IMG/VR virus record: IMGVR_UViG_3300044699_000023
Location: 1-46,436 of that record
Reading direction: 5' to 3' (one strand)
Source: a virus
DNA length: 46,436 nucleotides
Shown in pieces: positions 21,924 through 31,620 of this stretch (position 1 is the stretch's first letter; each line of letters starts with the position of its first letter). The position numbers and the translations under genes are program-made. The notes under the pieces are model-generated. The model saw only the letters and a program-made list of their open reading frames with translations. It had not been told where the DNA came from and made no database searches.

Positions 21924-22378
21924 TCAGCGTCCGCGCGATCACCGAAGACGATCGCGCCGCGGTCGTCGAGCTCGCGCTGCCCTTCTGCTTGGCCGAGCCG
22001 TGGGCCGAGCTCCTGGCCGACGTCGATCACGCGGCCGCCATTCACCGCCGGCTCGATTTCGTCTTCAGCCTGGGCGACCGCGGCGTCTGCTTGGTCGCCG
22101 TCGAGGGCGAGGCGCCTGGTCGGCTGCCTGGCCCTGGCCGTCGCCGAGCACGACCTGACGGCCTCGCTGATGGCCGACGAGATCGCCTTTGGGTGCTGCC
22201 TGAGCGCCGCGCGACGTCGGCGGCACACCAGTTATTGCGCTGTGCTAGCGATTGGGCACACTCCCGAGGGGTCAAAACGCTTAGAATGTTCGCGCCGATG
22301 GGCTCGCGGCTTGGCACACTCTATGAGCGCAACGGCTACCTCGCACTCGAAACGGCTTATCTGAAGAGGCTTGCATGA
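21920..22378 (+). CDS. GNAT-like acetyltransferase (frameshifted)
   Basis: The N-terminus (MISVRAITEDDRAAVVELAL) and C-terminus (LGTLYERNGYLALETAYLKR) match the ends of the GCN5-related N-acetyltransferase fold. A central stretch must be read in another frame (about 22115-22190: RLVGCLALAVAEHD) to supply the middle beta strands. GNAT-like genes are common just before the portal in podophages of this kind. The start appears to be TTG at 21920, overlapping the previous stop. Substrate unknown. Confidence 0.55.
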   Translation: MISVRAITEDDRAAVVELALPFCLAEPWAELLADVDHAAAIHRRLDFVFSLGDRGVCLVAVEGEAPGRLPGPGRRRARPDGLADGRRDRLWVLPERRATSAAHQLLRCASDWAHSRGVKTLRMFAPMGSRLGTLYERNGYLALETAYLKRLA

Positions 22379-22741
22379 GTTTCTTCACCGGCGGCGGCGG
22401 GACGACGGCCCGCGCGACCCGACCCAACGCATCGGCGATCAGAGCCGCACCGGCAACATCGGCGGATACGACGCGGGCGGCAGCACGGGCGCCGGCCGGA
22501 AGAACGTCAACAACGCGCCGATCGTCGGCCAGGCGATGACCCGCGAGGAATACAAGGCCTCACAGATGCCGGCGCCGCCGCCATCGACGGCAGCGGCCGC
22601 CTCGCTGGCGCAGGGCGGTGCCAAGTCGGCCGCCGAGCGTCAGCGGAAACGCGCGGCCCGCCGGCGAGCAGCTCGTCGCCGGCGCCGGCAAAGCCGGGCC
22701 TCTCGCCAACCTGCAAGCGGAAGACGTTGATCGGAGCCTGA
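22375..22741 (+). CDS. Small pre-portal protein (two frameshifts, about 122 aa)
   Basis: ATG 22375 overlaps the GNAT stop. Corrected, it reads MSFFTGGGG..., then NNAPIVGQAMTREEYKASQM and an Ala/Pro-rich stretch, and ends LSPTCKRKTLIGA at TGA 22739-22741. Low-complexity proteins with this C-terminal Lys-Thr-Leu-Ile/Leu-Gly ending often sit directly before phage portal genes. The function is unknown. Confidence 0.5.
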
Positions 22742-22745
22742 CCCG

Positions 22746-24518
22746 ATGCCGAGTTACATCGACGAAGCGACGAAGCGGATGCGCTACGAGGCGCTGCGCT
22801 CGGAGCTGTGGCGCGAGCGGGCGACCTTCGACGCGCACTGGCAGGAGCTCGCCGACTACATGATGCCGCGCCGCACGCGGTTCTGGGCCGGCGACCGCAA
22901 CCGCGGCGACAAGCGCAACCAGAAGATCATCGACTCGACGGGCCGCTTCGCCGCGCGCACGCTCGCCTCGGGATTGCACGCCGGCCTCACCTCGCCGGCG
23001 CGCCCGTGGATGAAGCTGACGACGCCCGATCCCGACCTGGCCGAGTTCGGCCCGGTGCGCGAGTGGCTGCACGTCGTGACGCTGCGGATGCTCACGATCT
23101 TCGCGACGTCGAATCTCTACAACGTGCTGCCGCTCGTGTATCTCGACCTGGGCATCTTCGGCACCGCGGCGATGTCGATGATGCAGGACAGCAAGGATCT
23201 CTTTCGGGCCTACAGCTACCCGACCGGCAGCTTCGCGCTCGGGATGGATCATCGCGGCATGGTGTCGACCTTCGTGCGCGACTACGAGCTCACGGTGCGC
23301 CAGGTCGTCGAAGAGTTCGGCGTGCAGGAGAACGGCCGCACGATCGACTGGAGCAACATCAGCGCGACGGTAAAAGACCTGTGGGATCACGGCAACTACG
23401 AGCAGGCGATCGAAGTCACTTGGATCGTGAAGCCGAACGAGAACGCGAACCCGAACCGCGTGCAGTCGAAATACCTGCCGTTCATTTCGTGCCACTTCGA
23501 GACGGGCAGCCGCTCGATGCTCTCGTCGAACACCTCGCTCGATCAGCGGAAGTTCCTGCGCGAGTCGGGATTTAAGACCTTCCCGATCATGGCGCCGCGA
23601 TGGGACATCACCGGCGAAGACAGCTACGGCACCGACTGCCCCGGCATGACGGCGCTGCTGACGTGAAGCAGCTCCAACTGATGCAGAAGAAAAAGGGACA
23701 ACTGATCTCGAAGGCGGTCGACCCGCCGCTCGTCGGGCCGTCGACGCTGCGCACGCAGAAGACGTCACTGCTCGCCGGCGACATCACGTATAACGACTCG
23801 CGCGACGGCATGGCCGGCCTGCGACCGATCCACGAAGTGCGGCTCGAAGGGTTCCAGCATCTGACGAGCGACATGCGTGAGGTGCAATTCCGCATTCAGC
23901 GCGCGTTCTACGAGGATCTCTTCCTGATGATCGCGACGAGCGACGAGAAGCTCGGCGCGCAGCGGCCGACCGCCAGGGAGATCGACGAGCGCCACGAAGA
24001 GAAGCTGCTCGCGCTCGGGCCCGTGCTCGAACGCACGAACGACGAGCTGCTCGACCCGATCGTCGACCGCGCCTTCGACCTGATGGAGACGAACGGCCTG
24101 CTGCCGCCGCCGCCAGAGGAGCTCCACGGCGTGAAGCTGAAGGTCGAATACATCAGCATCCTCGCGACCGCGCAGAAGCTGGTCGGCGTCGCGGCGCAAG
24201 ATCGCTTCCTGCAGTCGAATCGGCGCGATGGTCGAGCAAGGCTTCACCGACGTGATGCACAAGGTGAACCCGTTCCGCGTCGTTGACGACTACGCCGACA
24301 TGCTCGGCGTCGACCCGCGCATCGTGCGCAGCGACGAAGATGCGCAAGCCGACGTCGATAGCGTGCGGCAACAGCAAGCGGCGGCGCAGGCTGCGGAGAC
24401 AGCGAAGAACTTCGGCCAGGCCGCGGCCGCCGGCGCGAAGGCTCCGCTGACAGGTGACACCGCGCTCGCGCGCATCGTGAACTCTGCGAGCGGCATCCCG
24501 GCGGCATCGGTGCCCTAA
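22746..24518 (+). CDS. Portal protein, T7-like head-tail connector (two frameshifts)
   Basis: The N-terminus (DEATKRMRYEALRSELWRER, DYMMPRRTRFW) and the following RNQKIIDSTGRFAARTLASG block are typical of the podovirus head-to-tail connector family. The frame changes near 23655 (adding one base gives TALADVKQLQLMQKKKGQL) and near 24215 (to IGAMVEQGFTDVMHKVNPFR). The C-terminus is Gln/Ala-rich. Twelve copies would form the ring at one capsid vertex, which TerL docks to and the tail attaches to. Corrected length is about 590 residues, normal for the family. Confidence 0.9.
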
Positions 24519-24901
24519 TGGCACGGCCGATCGCACTCACGGGCAACGCGGCCGATCCGCGGCTGGTGAAATACGCCGGCAGGAAAGGAAAGGAGCAGCA
24601 GCACCTCTTCGACGAGGCGCTACGCGCGGCGATGATGCAGCCGGCGGTGCGCCTGGTGATGTGGGAGATCCTCAGCCGCACGGGGATCTACGAAACGATC
24701 AACGAGACGAACGCACAAATTTATTACCTCACGGGCCGGCGTAACTTCGGCCTGGAGCTGCTCGCGGATCTCACGCGCGTCGACGAGAACCTCTATCTAG
24801 CGATGGAGACGGAAGCGCGCGCGAGGAAGCGACTGCTCGATCGGGAAACCGCTGCGGTGCAGACCGCACCCGCGGTGAATAACCAGGGAGACGACCAATG
24901 A
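24518..24901 (+). CDS. Bbp19-like phage protein (127 aa)
   Basis: The ATG shares a base with the portal stop (TAATG). AVRLVMWEILSRTGIYETI followed by LTGRRNFGLELLADLTRV matches the Bbp19 type of Bordetella phage BPP-1, a small protein conserved next to portal genes whose exact role is not established. The C-terminus is polar. The frame is intact. Confidence 0.65.
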   Translation: MARPIALTGNAADPRLVKYAGRKGKEQQHLFDEALRAAMMQPAVRLVMWEILSRTGIYETINETNAQIYYLTGRRNFGLELLADLTRVDENLYLAMETEARARKRLLDRETAAVQTAPAVNNQGDDQ

Positions 24902-25608
24902 CCACCGCTGCCGCCGGCCAGGGTAACACCGACGCCGCCGCCGCAGAAGCCGCAGCCGCTGCAGCCGCTGCCGCTTCAAAAACTCCTGAGCAAGTCGCGC
25001 AGGAGACGAAAGCCGCCGAGGATGCGAAAGCCGCAACCGACGCGGCCGCGAAGAAAGCCGCTGACGACGCTGCTGCGAAAGCTGCGGCCGATGCAGAGGC
25101 TGCGAAGTCAAAGCCGCCGGCGAAATACGAATTCAAGAAACCGGACGGCAGCGACTACTTCCTCACCGACACTGCGATCAAAGAGTTCGAGGCCAGGGCC
25201 CGAGCAAAGGGCTGGAACCAGGAACAGGCGCAGGCGGTGCTCGAAGAGGAAAGCGGGCTCGTGATGGCGCGATCGAACGCCTGGCGAGCGGAGACGGAGG
25301 CCGATCCCACGTGGGGCGGCGAGAAGCTGGCCGAGACGAGGCGTCTCGCGGATCTCGCACTCGACAAGGTCGCTCCAAAAGACGATCCGATCGGTGCACG
25401 ATTCCGCGCTCTGATGTTACAGGGCGCTGCATTTAACGAGCTCTCAGTCGTCGCGACGCTCGCGCGCCTGGGAAAAATGATGGCGGAAGATACGCCGCTT
25501 GTCGGCGGCGCCGGCGCAGCGAAGAAAGGTGACGGCAAGAACCCCTCGACGCTCTACGATCACCCCACTTCGATCGCGCTCAATGCGGAGTCGACAAAAG
25601 GCACGTAG
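24898..25608 (+). CDS. Capsid scaffold protein (236 aa)
   Basis: Residues 1-75 are an extreme Ala/Lys/Asp coiled coil (AEAAAAAAAAASKTPEQVAQ) typical of scaffolds. The rest is helical, with YEFKKPDGSDYFLTDTAIKE and a helical domain before a flexible Gly/Lys C-terminus. Position between portal and major capsid genes is the standard scaffold position. It would guide procapsid assembly and then leave. The start overlaps the preceding stop. Confidence 0.7.
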   Translation: MTTAAAGQGNTDAAAAEAAAAAAAAASKTPEQVAQETKAAEDAKAATDAAAKKAADDAAAKAAADAEAAKSKPPAKYEFKKPDGSDYFLTDTAIKEFEARARAKGWNQEQAQAVLEEESGLVMARSNAWRAETEADPTWGGEKLAETRRLADLALDKVAPKDDPIGARFRALMLQGAAFNELSVVATLARLGKMMAEDTPLVGGAGAAKKGDGKNPSTLYDHPTSIALNAESTKGT

Positions 25609-25629
25609 CTCCCGCCTGGGAGAGCTGCT

Positions 25630-26763
25630 ATGCGTTTGTTCTGTTTGATGGCGCTGTGCGTCATCGCGTTGTTTTCGATCGATCTCAGTGCGGCGACGGC
25701 GGCCGCACAGCACTCGGCTGCGGCCGGCAGTTGGGTGTGGAAGGTCGGCCTCGTCGTCGCGTTCGGCGCGGCGCTCGGGACCGGCAACCTCACAATGGCC
25801 GATTGGGCGAAGCGTCTCGACCCTGACGGGAAGGTGCCGATGATCGTTGAGCTGCTCGGGCAGACCAACGAGATCCTTACCGACATGGTGTGGCGCGAAG
25901 GCAACCTGCCAGTCGGACACCGCACGACGGTGCGCACCGGCCTGCCGACCGTCGCATGGCGTCTGCTCAACCAGGGCATCACGCCGAGCAAGTCGACCAC
26001 GGCACAGATCGATGAGCAGTGCGGCATTCTCGAAGCCTGGTCGGAAGTCGACAAGGATCTGCTGTTGCTGAACGGCAACGCGGCATCGTTCCGACTCTCT
26101 GAGGCGAAGGCCTTCATCGAAGCGATGAATCAGGAGATGACGCGCGTGCTGTTTCTTACGGCAACGGCGGCGTCAACCCCGAGCAGTTTTACCGGGCTGA
26201 GCGTGCGGTATAGCTCCTCGACCGCGGCGAACGGCAGCAACGTCATCAAGGCCGGCGGCGCCGGCGCCGACAACGCGAGCATCTGGCTCATTTGTTGGGA
26301 TGAAGAGACGGTCACGGGCATCTTCCCGAAGGGCTCGAAGGCCGGCCTCATTCACGAAGATTTCGGCGAGGTGACGGCCGAAGTCACCGCGGGCCTGCCG
26401 GGCTCGCGGATGCGCGTCTTTCAAGAGCGGTTCCAGTGGAAGCCGGGGATCGCGCTGAAGGATTGGCGCTACGTCGTGCGCATCTGCAACATCGACGTCA
26501 GCGACACCGACGCGGCGAACATCAAGACCATCATCACCAATATGGAGACGGCGCTCGAAACCCCGCCGAACAAACTCGGCAAGCCGGTCTTCTATATGAA
26601 CCGCACCATGCGCCGGCTGCTGCGTCGTGAGGCGCGCGAGTCGGTCGGCAGCGGCGGCGGCCTGACCTACGAGAACTTCGACGGCAAGCGCATCCTCGTC
26701 TTCGGCGATACGCCGGTGCGCCTGGTTGATCAGCTCCTGAACTCAGAAGCGGTCGTGCCGTAG
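25630..26763 (+). CDS. Major capsid protein with unusual hydrophobic N-terminal leader
   Basis: From residue 56 (MADWAKRLDPDGKVPMIVEL) the sequence matches major capsid proteins of BPP-1-like podophages. It continues EILTDMVWREGNLPVGHRTT and ends in a beta-rich C-terminus. In front lies a 55-residue leader with two hydrophobic stretches (MRLFCLMALCVIALFSI and VWKVGLVVAFGAALG), looking like a signal peptide plus a membrane helix. The only good ribosome-binding site (GGGAG) precedes ATG 25630. ATG 25795, the expected capsid start, has none. Either the leader is real and removed later, or a small membrane gene was fused to the capsid gene by an indel that hid its stop. Confidence 0.8.
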   Translation: MRLFCLMALCVIALFSIDLSAATAAAQHSAAAGSWVWKVGLVVAFGAALGTGNLTMADWAKRLDPDGKVPMIVELLGQTNEILTDMVWREGNLPVGHRTTVRTGLPTVAWRLLNQGITPSKSTTAQIDEQCGILEAWSEVDKDLLLLNGNAASFRLSEAKAFIEAMNQEMTRVLFLTATAASTPSSFTGLSVRYSSSTAANGSNVIKAGGAGADNASIWLICWDEETVTGIFPKGSKAGLIHEDFGEVTAEVTAGLPGSRMRVFQERFQWKPGIALKDWRYVVRICNIDVSDTDAANIKTIITNMETALETPPNKLGKPVFYMNRTMRRLLRREARESVGSGGGLTYENFDGKRILVFGDTPVRLVDQLLNSEAVVP

Positions 26764-26768
26764 ACAGT

Positions 26769-26782
26769 TCCCGACGTCGGGA
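26769..26782. repeat. Palindrome copy 3 of 3, non-coding
   Basis: TCCCGACGTCGGGA is a 14-bp perfect palindrome six bases after the capsid stop. With its left flank (CAGT) it is identical over 18 bases to 12441-12458. It is the only copy outside a gene. A weak hairpin (CCGCA...TGCGG) follows at about 26790-26805. Confidence 0.85.
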
Positions 26783-26839
26783 GGTTGCAGCCGCACGCTT
26801 GCGGTTGTGTGGTTTGGTTCACTTTTGAGGAGAGACGGA

Positions 26840-27298
26840 ATGTATATCGACTCTTTGCTCCGAGTCTGCAACGCGCAGGCTTTTACGGGCGCGGCGGTGT
26901 CGGCGAGCTCGATCGACCTGGGCCTGCCTGGCGGCGTCGGCACCCCGCCGAAGCGCGAGATCGCGACCGGCGAACCAATGGGCTACGGGATCAGCGTCGG
27001 CGTCGCCGCGTCATCGACGACGGTGCTCGTCGAGCTCATTCAAGCGACTGATGCCGCGCTCACCGCTGGCATCATCGTCCACGATCAGCGCACGTTCTTG
27101 TCGGCCGACATGCCGCTCGGCGCGTTGATCTTCATGCCGCTGCCGCAGGGGCACGTCGTCGCGGGCTGGCTGCAGTTTCAGGGCATCCGCGTGACGCCGG
27201 CCGGCGGCGCGGCGACCGTGACGCTCAGCGCCTGGCTGACGTCGCACGACGCCTTCAGCGTGCTCGCGAAGACCTACGCGAAGAACTACATCCCGTAG
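26840..27298 (+). CDS. Bbp16-like capsid cement protein (152 aa)
   Basis: AGGAGAGACGG precedes the ATG at 26840. The product (MYIDSLLRVCNAQAFTGAAV, GTPPKREIATGEPMGYGISV) matches the Bbp16 family of BPP-1, which forms a jelly-roll cement layer on the capsid. The second half alternates beta strands (VAGWLQFQGIRVTPAGG, ATVTLSAWLTSH), as expected. It directly follows the major capsid gene. The frame is intact. Confidence 0.75.
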   Translation: MYIDSLLRVCNAQAFTGAAVSASSIDLGLPGGVGTPPKREIATGEPMGYGISVGVAASSTTVLVELIQATDAALTAGIIVHDQRTFLSADMPLGALIFMPLPQGHVVAGWLQFQGIRVTPAGGAATVTLSAWLTSHDAFSVLAKTYAKNYIP

Positions 27299-27320
27299 GG
27301 GCTGCGCTCGTTCGATCCGT

Positions 27321-27360
27321 GGCGCCGGCGTCGCTCAATTCCTGGGCGGCGGCCGGCGCC
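27321..27360 (+). terminator. GC inverted repeat followed by TTT (weak attenuator candidate)
   Basis: GGCGCCGGC (27321-27329) pairs with GCCGGCGCC (27352-27360) over a 22-base loop and is followed by TTTG. It could lower read-through after the highly expressed capsid and cement genes. The long loop and short T-run make this weak, and the GCCGGC motif is very common in this genome. Confidence 0.3.
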
Positions 27361-27384
27361 TTTGCCACATAGGAGCGTTCCTCG

Positions 27385-27747
27385 ATGCCACCCGAAAGCA
27401 AGACACCCCCCAAGCCAGCGCGCGCGCCGAAGTTCAAGGTCGTCGCCGTCGCGGATGGCTACTACGACAACAAGCTGCGGCGCACCGGCGACGTGTTCTT
27501 CATCGGACGGCACGCTGCGACCGCCGATCAGATCAAGCGCAAGGATGGCACCGTGCGCGATCCAAAGCTGCCGCTGATGCTCGGCAAGTGGATGCGCCCG
27601 GCGCCGGCCGACGCACAGCCGCACATCACGAGCAGCAACGAAGTCATCCGCCGCGAGAATGCCGCGACCGCAGCGTCGAGGGCCGAGGGCGGGACCGTGC
27701 CGCCTGGCGATCACGACGACGATCCGCTTGGCGCCGGCGGCGACTAG
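27385..27747 (+). CDS. Hypothetical head protein (120 aa)
   Basis: GGAGCG precedes the ATG at 27385. After a Pro/Lys-rich start, residues 20-45 read VAVADGYYDNKLRRTGDVFF, a motif seen in small phage proteins encoded between capsid and tail genes. The C-terminus is flexible and acidic (PPGDHDDDPLGAGGD). A head-completion role is possible by position. Confidence 0.5.
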   Translation: MPPESKTPPKPARAPKFKVVAVADGYYDNKLRRTGDVFFIGRHAATADQIKRKDGTVRDPKLPLMLGKWMRPAPADAQPHITSSNEVIRRENAATAASRAEGGTVPPGDHDDDPLGAGGD

Positions 27748-27781
27748 ATCACTGTGCGATCGCGCGGGGCGAGAGTAACCG

Positions 27782-30700
27782 ATGGCTAAAAACACAATTC
27801 CTCGACTACACGATTTACCTGACCGACGCGGCGCTCGTGCAGGAGCTGCAGAGCACCCCGCACGCCGGCGCTGCCGGCTCGGGCTCAGGTGCTGGCAGCG
27901 CGATCGGCCGCATCATCATGGCGCCGACCGTTGCCGCGACGACCTACAGCGCGCCGATTCAGGAAGAGTCGACCGCGATGTCGGCGCCGAGTATTCGATC
28001 GGAATGGTTCACCACCGGCAACAACTTTTCCCGCGCGATCAGCGCACCTTCGATCGCTGTAACGGCGGCTGGTTCGGCATCTGCTTCCTCTTCGGCACGA
28101 CGACGCATTTCTACTGGCGCGGCAAATTCGAGTGGATGCCGAAGCTCGACACGACGGCGCCGACCGGCGCCGCGAAGAGCATCATGCCGCAGCGGCGCTA
28201 CATCGACGGCGCCGAGCTCGCCGGCTCGACATCGTTCGGTGAGGGCGGCTCGGGCAACATGACCGACGTCCGTCAGCAAAGCCGCGTCGCGACACCTGCA
28301 AGGCTTCGGCTATTGGGCCGACCGGCAGGCCCTTGAGCGCGTCCATGTCTTCAACGAGGCCGTGCCTGGGCACGTGCAGGATTCGCAGGGATGGGATCGG
28401 TTCTACTTCCGGCTCCGCAAATATCCGACCGCGAAGCAGCGCATCTTTAAAACCTCGGGCACGGTGTCGGCGACGTCGGGCGTCGAGATCGGTGTGCTCG
28501 CAACAGGGCAGATCACGCTGACGAACATCGACAGCGCCGGCAGCGAAACCACGATCGCGACGGTCGCGTTACCGATCGCGTTGAACCGCTGGACGAAGGT
28601 CGATCTGATCTTCCGCTATGGCAACGCGCTCGGCGGCGCCGGCGTGCAGCTCTTTCTCAACGGCGTGCTCGCGATCATGAAAGATCCGCTTGGCGACACC
28701 GTGGGGCTCGGCCAGGCGATCGCATCGCCAACTGTCGACTCGGCACCGGCGCCAGCGCACACAACGAAATTTCGATTCAATACGACGATTGGATCGGCGC
28801 CGATCTGCTATCTGGAATGCTGAACGGCGAAGACTGGAACCACGGCAGCCGCGTCGCGTGTCTTACCGCGAAGGCGTTCGGCTCTGACAACGCGGCGAGC
28901 TGGCTCGCGGCCGGCGACTGGCGCGTGCTCACGCAGCGACGCCCGATCACAACACCCGTCACGCGCCTGCAGAACACAACGAGCGGCGCGCGGCTCTGCA
29001 TCCTGACAAAACGCCGATCTCGAAGTCGACACCGAAGAGGGCCAGCTTGGCGTGATGGGGATGGTGATCGGCGTGCTCAGGCTTCGAGGCCGGCGGCATC
29101 GGCGGCAACCTGGGCTATCGGTTGCCAGGCGGCGGTGCGGCGGTGACGACGGCGGTCACGCAGGACGCTGCCAACTATCTTTGGCGCTCGGCCTACTACG
29201 TGCCTTCAGGCTGACGAACCCGGTGACGCCGTTCGCCGGCACCGAGCTCGTCTTCGACCACGGGGCCGCCGCCTCGGCGCAGAACGTCGCGATCCTCGCC
29301 GCCGCGGTCGAAGTGATCGGCGTGTTCGGCCCCGAAGACATCGTGCCGAACGCACAGAGTGGCAACCTCACGCCGGCGCCGCCGCAGGCGCTCGCGCAGC
29401 AGACGGCGCAATACGTCAGCGATGTGAAGGCGGCGCTCGTCGCGATCGGCACGCCGCTGAACAGCAATTGCGGCGCGCACGAGATCGCGAAGCGCGTCGC
29501 CTGGGGCCTGCGCGATGCGGGCGCCGGCTTGCAGATCAAAACCTCGGGCGCCAACTGCAACGGCAAGGCGGTTGCGATTCATCATGTTCCCGAGCGGCCG
29601 CGCCGTCGACATCCTGGGCGATGCCGGCGGGGCGAATACGCCGCAGTGGAATGAGATCGCGGCGCTCGACCCGGCGCTCTACGCGCTGCCCGAAAACCCT
29701 GGCGACGACGATGCACTGCGCGGCGGCCGCGTCGAGCACCTCGGGCTGCACAATGCGCCCTACCCGCGATCGCCGTGGGCGCGGCGCGGCACGCCGCCCT
29801 TCTCGCCGGTCGGCCTGGTCACGGGCACCTACGTCGGCAACGGCACGAGCGTGTCGAGTTTCAAAGAGCTGACCTTCCGCTTCCCGGTCAACTTCCTGAT
29901 CATCCGCAGCACGTCGGCGCAGACCGGCGTGATCTGGTGGAGCTCGCTGATCGGCGGGCATCAGGATGGCGGCCAGGAGATGAGGAACAACGCGCCCGTC
30001 GCGGCGCTGATCGATCCGACGTTCCCTGGTGCGCCGCCGGCGGTCGACGCGCAAGAGCAGCAGACCGTCGTGCGTATTACCGGCAACGACAACAGCAGCA
30101 ACGCGAACGGCATCACGTATCAATACACGGCCTTCTGCGATCCGGCGATGCGGTTCTGCAACGCCGGCGCGCTCTTCACGCGCAACGCCAATCTCGATTT
30201 CGTGACGACGCTCGACAATGAAGGCTTCACGCCCGACAACGTGTGGCTCGCGACGGAGCTGCGCGGCGGCGGCGCCTCGGGCGGGATCTGGTATCGCGGG
30301 CCAGGACACACCGCGCAGAACGCCAGCCAGCTCAATACGTCAGAGACGGCGCTCGCGTTCAGCTTCGCGAAGGGCACGATCACGAGCAAGACGGCGCTCA
30401 CTAACAGCGCCTGGCACCAGGTCGGCTACCTCGCCTTCAGGAAGAACGACGGCAGCGGCGACGCCAACATCGGCAAGGTGCTCGCGACGACGAGCTACAC
30501 CGGCGACGGCAACGCCTCACGCACGGTCGGGATCTTGATGGGCGGGCAGCGGCCGGCCTGGGCGATGGTCGTGCCGCACAACGGCGCGGCGTTCATTCGC
30601 GACGTCTCGCACACCGGCACGAACTCGCTGCAGTTTCCGACGACGAACAACGCCGCGACCGGCATCACGGGCGGCGGCATCGACTCGATCAGCGTCGGCT

Positions 30701-31617
30701 CGGCGCTGAACACCAACGGCATCATCTACGACGTCTTCGTCTTCCCTGGGAGCACGACGGCCGGCAACGCCGGATTTTCAATTAACGGTGAATTCATCGT
30801 CGTCGCACCTGACTCGCCGACCGGCGGCGACATCTTCGGCGGCGGCTTGTGGGACGGCACGCCGCCCGATCCTGAGCTGAACCCCGACGAACCAGACGGC
30901 GGCGGCGGTGCCGGCACGAACCCGACGCTGCCCGATGGGCAGACCGGCACCGATTTCCAAACGACCTGCATCGAGGCGACGACCTTCATCATCAACCAGG
31001 CGCTGTCGCACATCGGCGTCTCGAAGCAGATCGGCGACATCACGACGGAGCTCAGCGAAGAGGCGACGACGTCGCGCCTGCACTACGTCGACGACATCAG
31101 CGCGGTGCTCCGCGATCACCCCTGGCAGTTCGCCACGCGCTACGCGCGCCTGGTCCTGGTCGCCGGCACCGACACCGTGCCCGTCAACGGCGATTGGCAA
31201 TACGCCTACCGTGCGCCGACTGACATGATGTTCGCGCGCCGCATCGTGAACCCGAACCTCGTCGGCCGCGAGTGGGATGCTAACCCGCCGAAGTGGCGCC
31301 TCGGCTCGGATGACACCGGGCTGCTGATCTACACGAACGAGTCGCCGACGAGCGGGCAGCCCGACAACGTCACGCCGCAGCTCGAATACACGATCCGCAC
31401 GTCATGCGCCGCGCTGCAGGGCGATTCGATCTTCCGCGAGGCGCTCGCCTGGCGGCACGCCTTCAGCCTGGCGCCGGCGCTCGCGAAGGACGACAAGAAA
31501 GCGGCGTTCTGCCTGCAGGTGTATCAGGCGATCAAGTCGACCGCTGCGACGGTCGGCAGCAAGGAAGTGCAGCAAGCGCACGAGGGCGATGTCGACTGGA
31601 TCGCGGGGAGAGACTGA
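27782..31617 (+). CDS. Large tail protein: lectin-like regions fused to tail tubular protein A (many frameshifts upstream)
   Basis: Corrected across about eight indels (27790, 28050, 28290, 28735, 29010, 29085, 29205 and 29575), one long frame runs from MAKTQFLDYTIYLTDAAL to the TGA at 31617. It contains a concanavalin A/LamG-like region (about 28330-28860, with ALNRWTKVDLIFRYGNALGG). A middle region looks structural, with NPVTPFAGTELVFDH and later SVSSFKELTFRFPVNF. From 29515 on the frame is intact. A Pro/Gly linker (PDEPDGGGGAGTNPTLPDGQ) leads to a typical tail tubular protein A domain (30960-31617: CIEATTFIINQALSHIGVSK, DHPWQFATRYARLVL). There is no start codon for a separate tubular protein at the linker. 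The fusion is therefore seen directly in the sequence; the exact upstream gene limits are less sure. Confidence 0.65.
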
Positions 31618-31620
31618 GGG

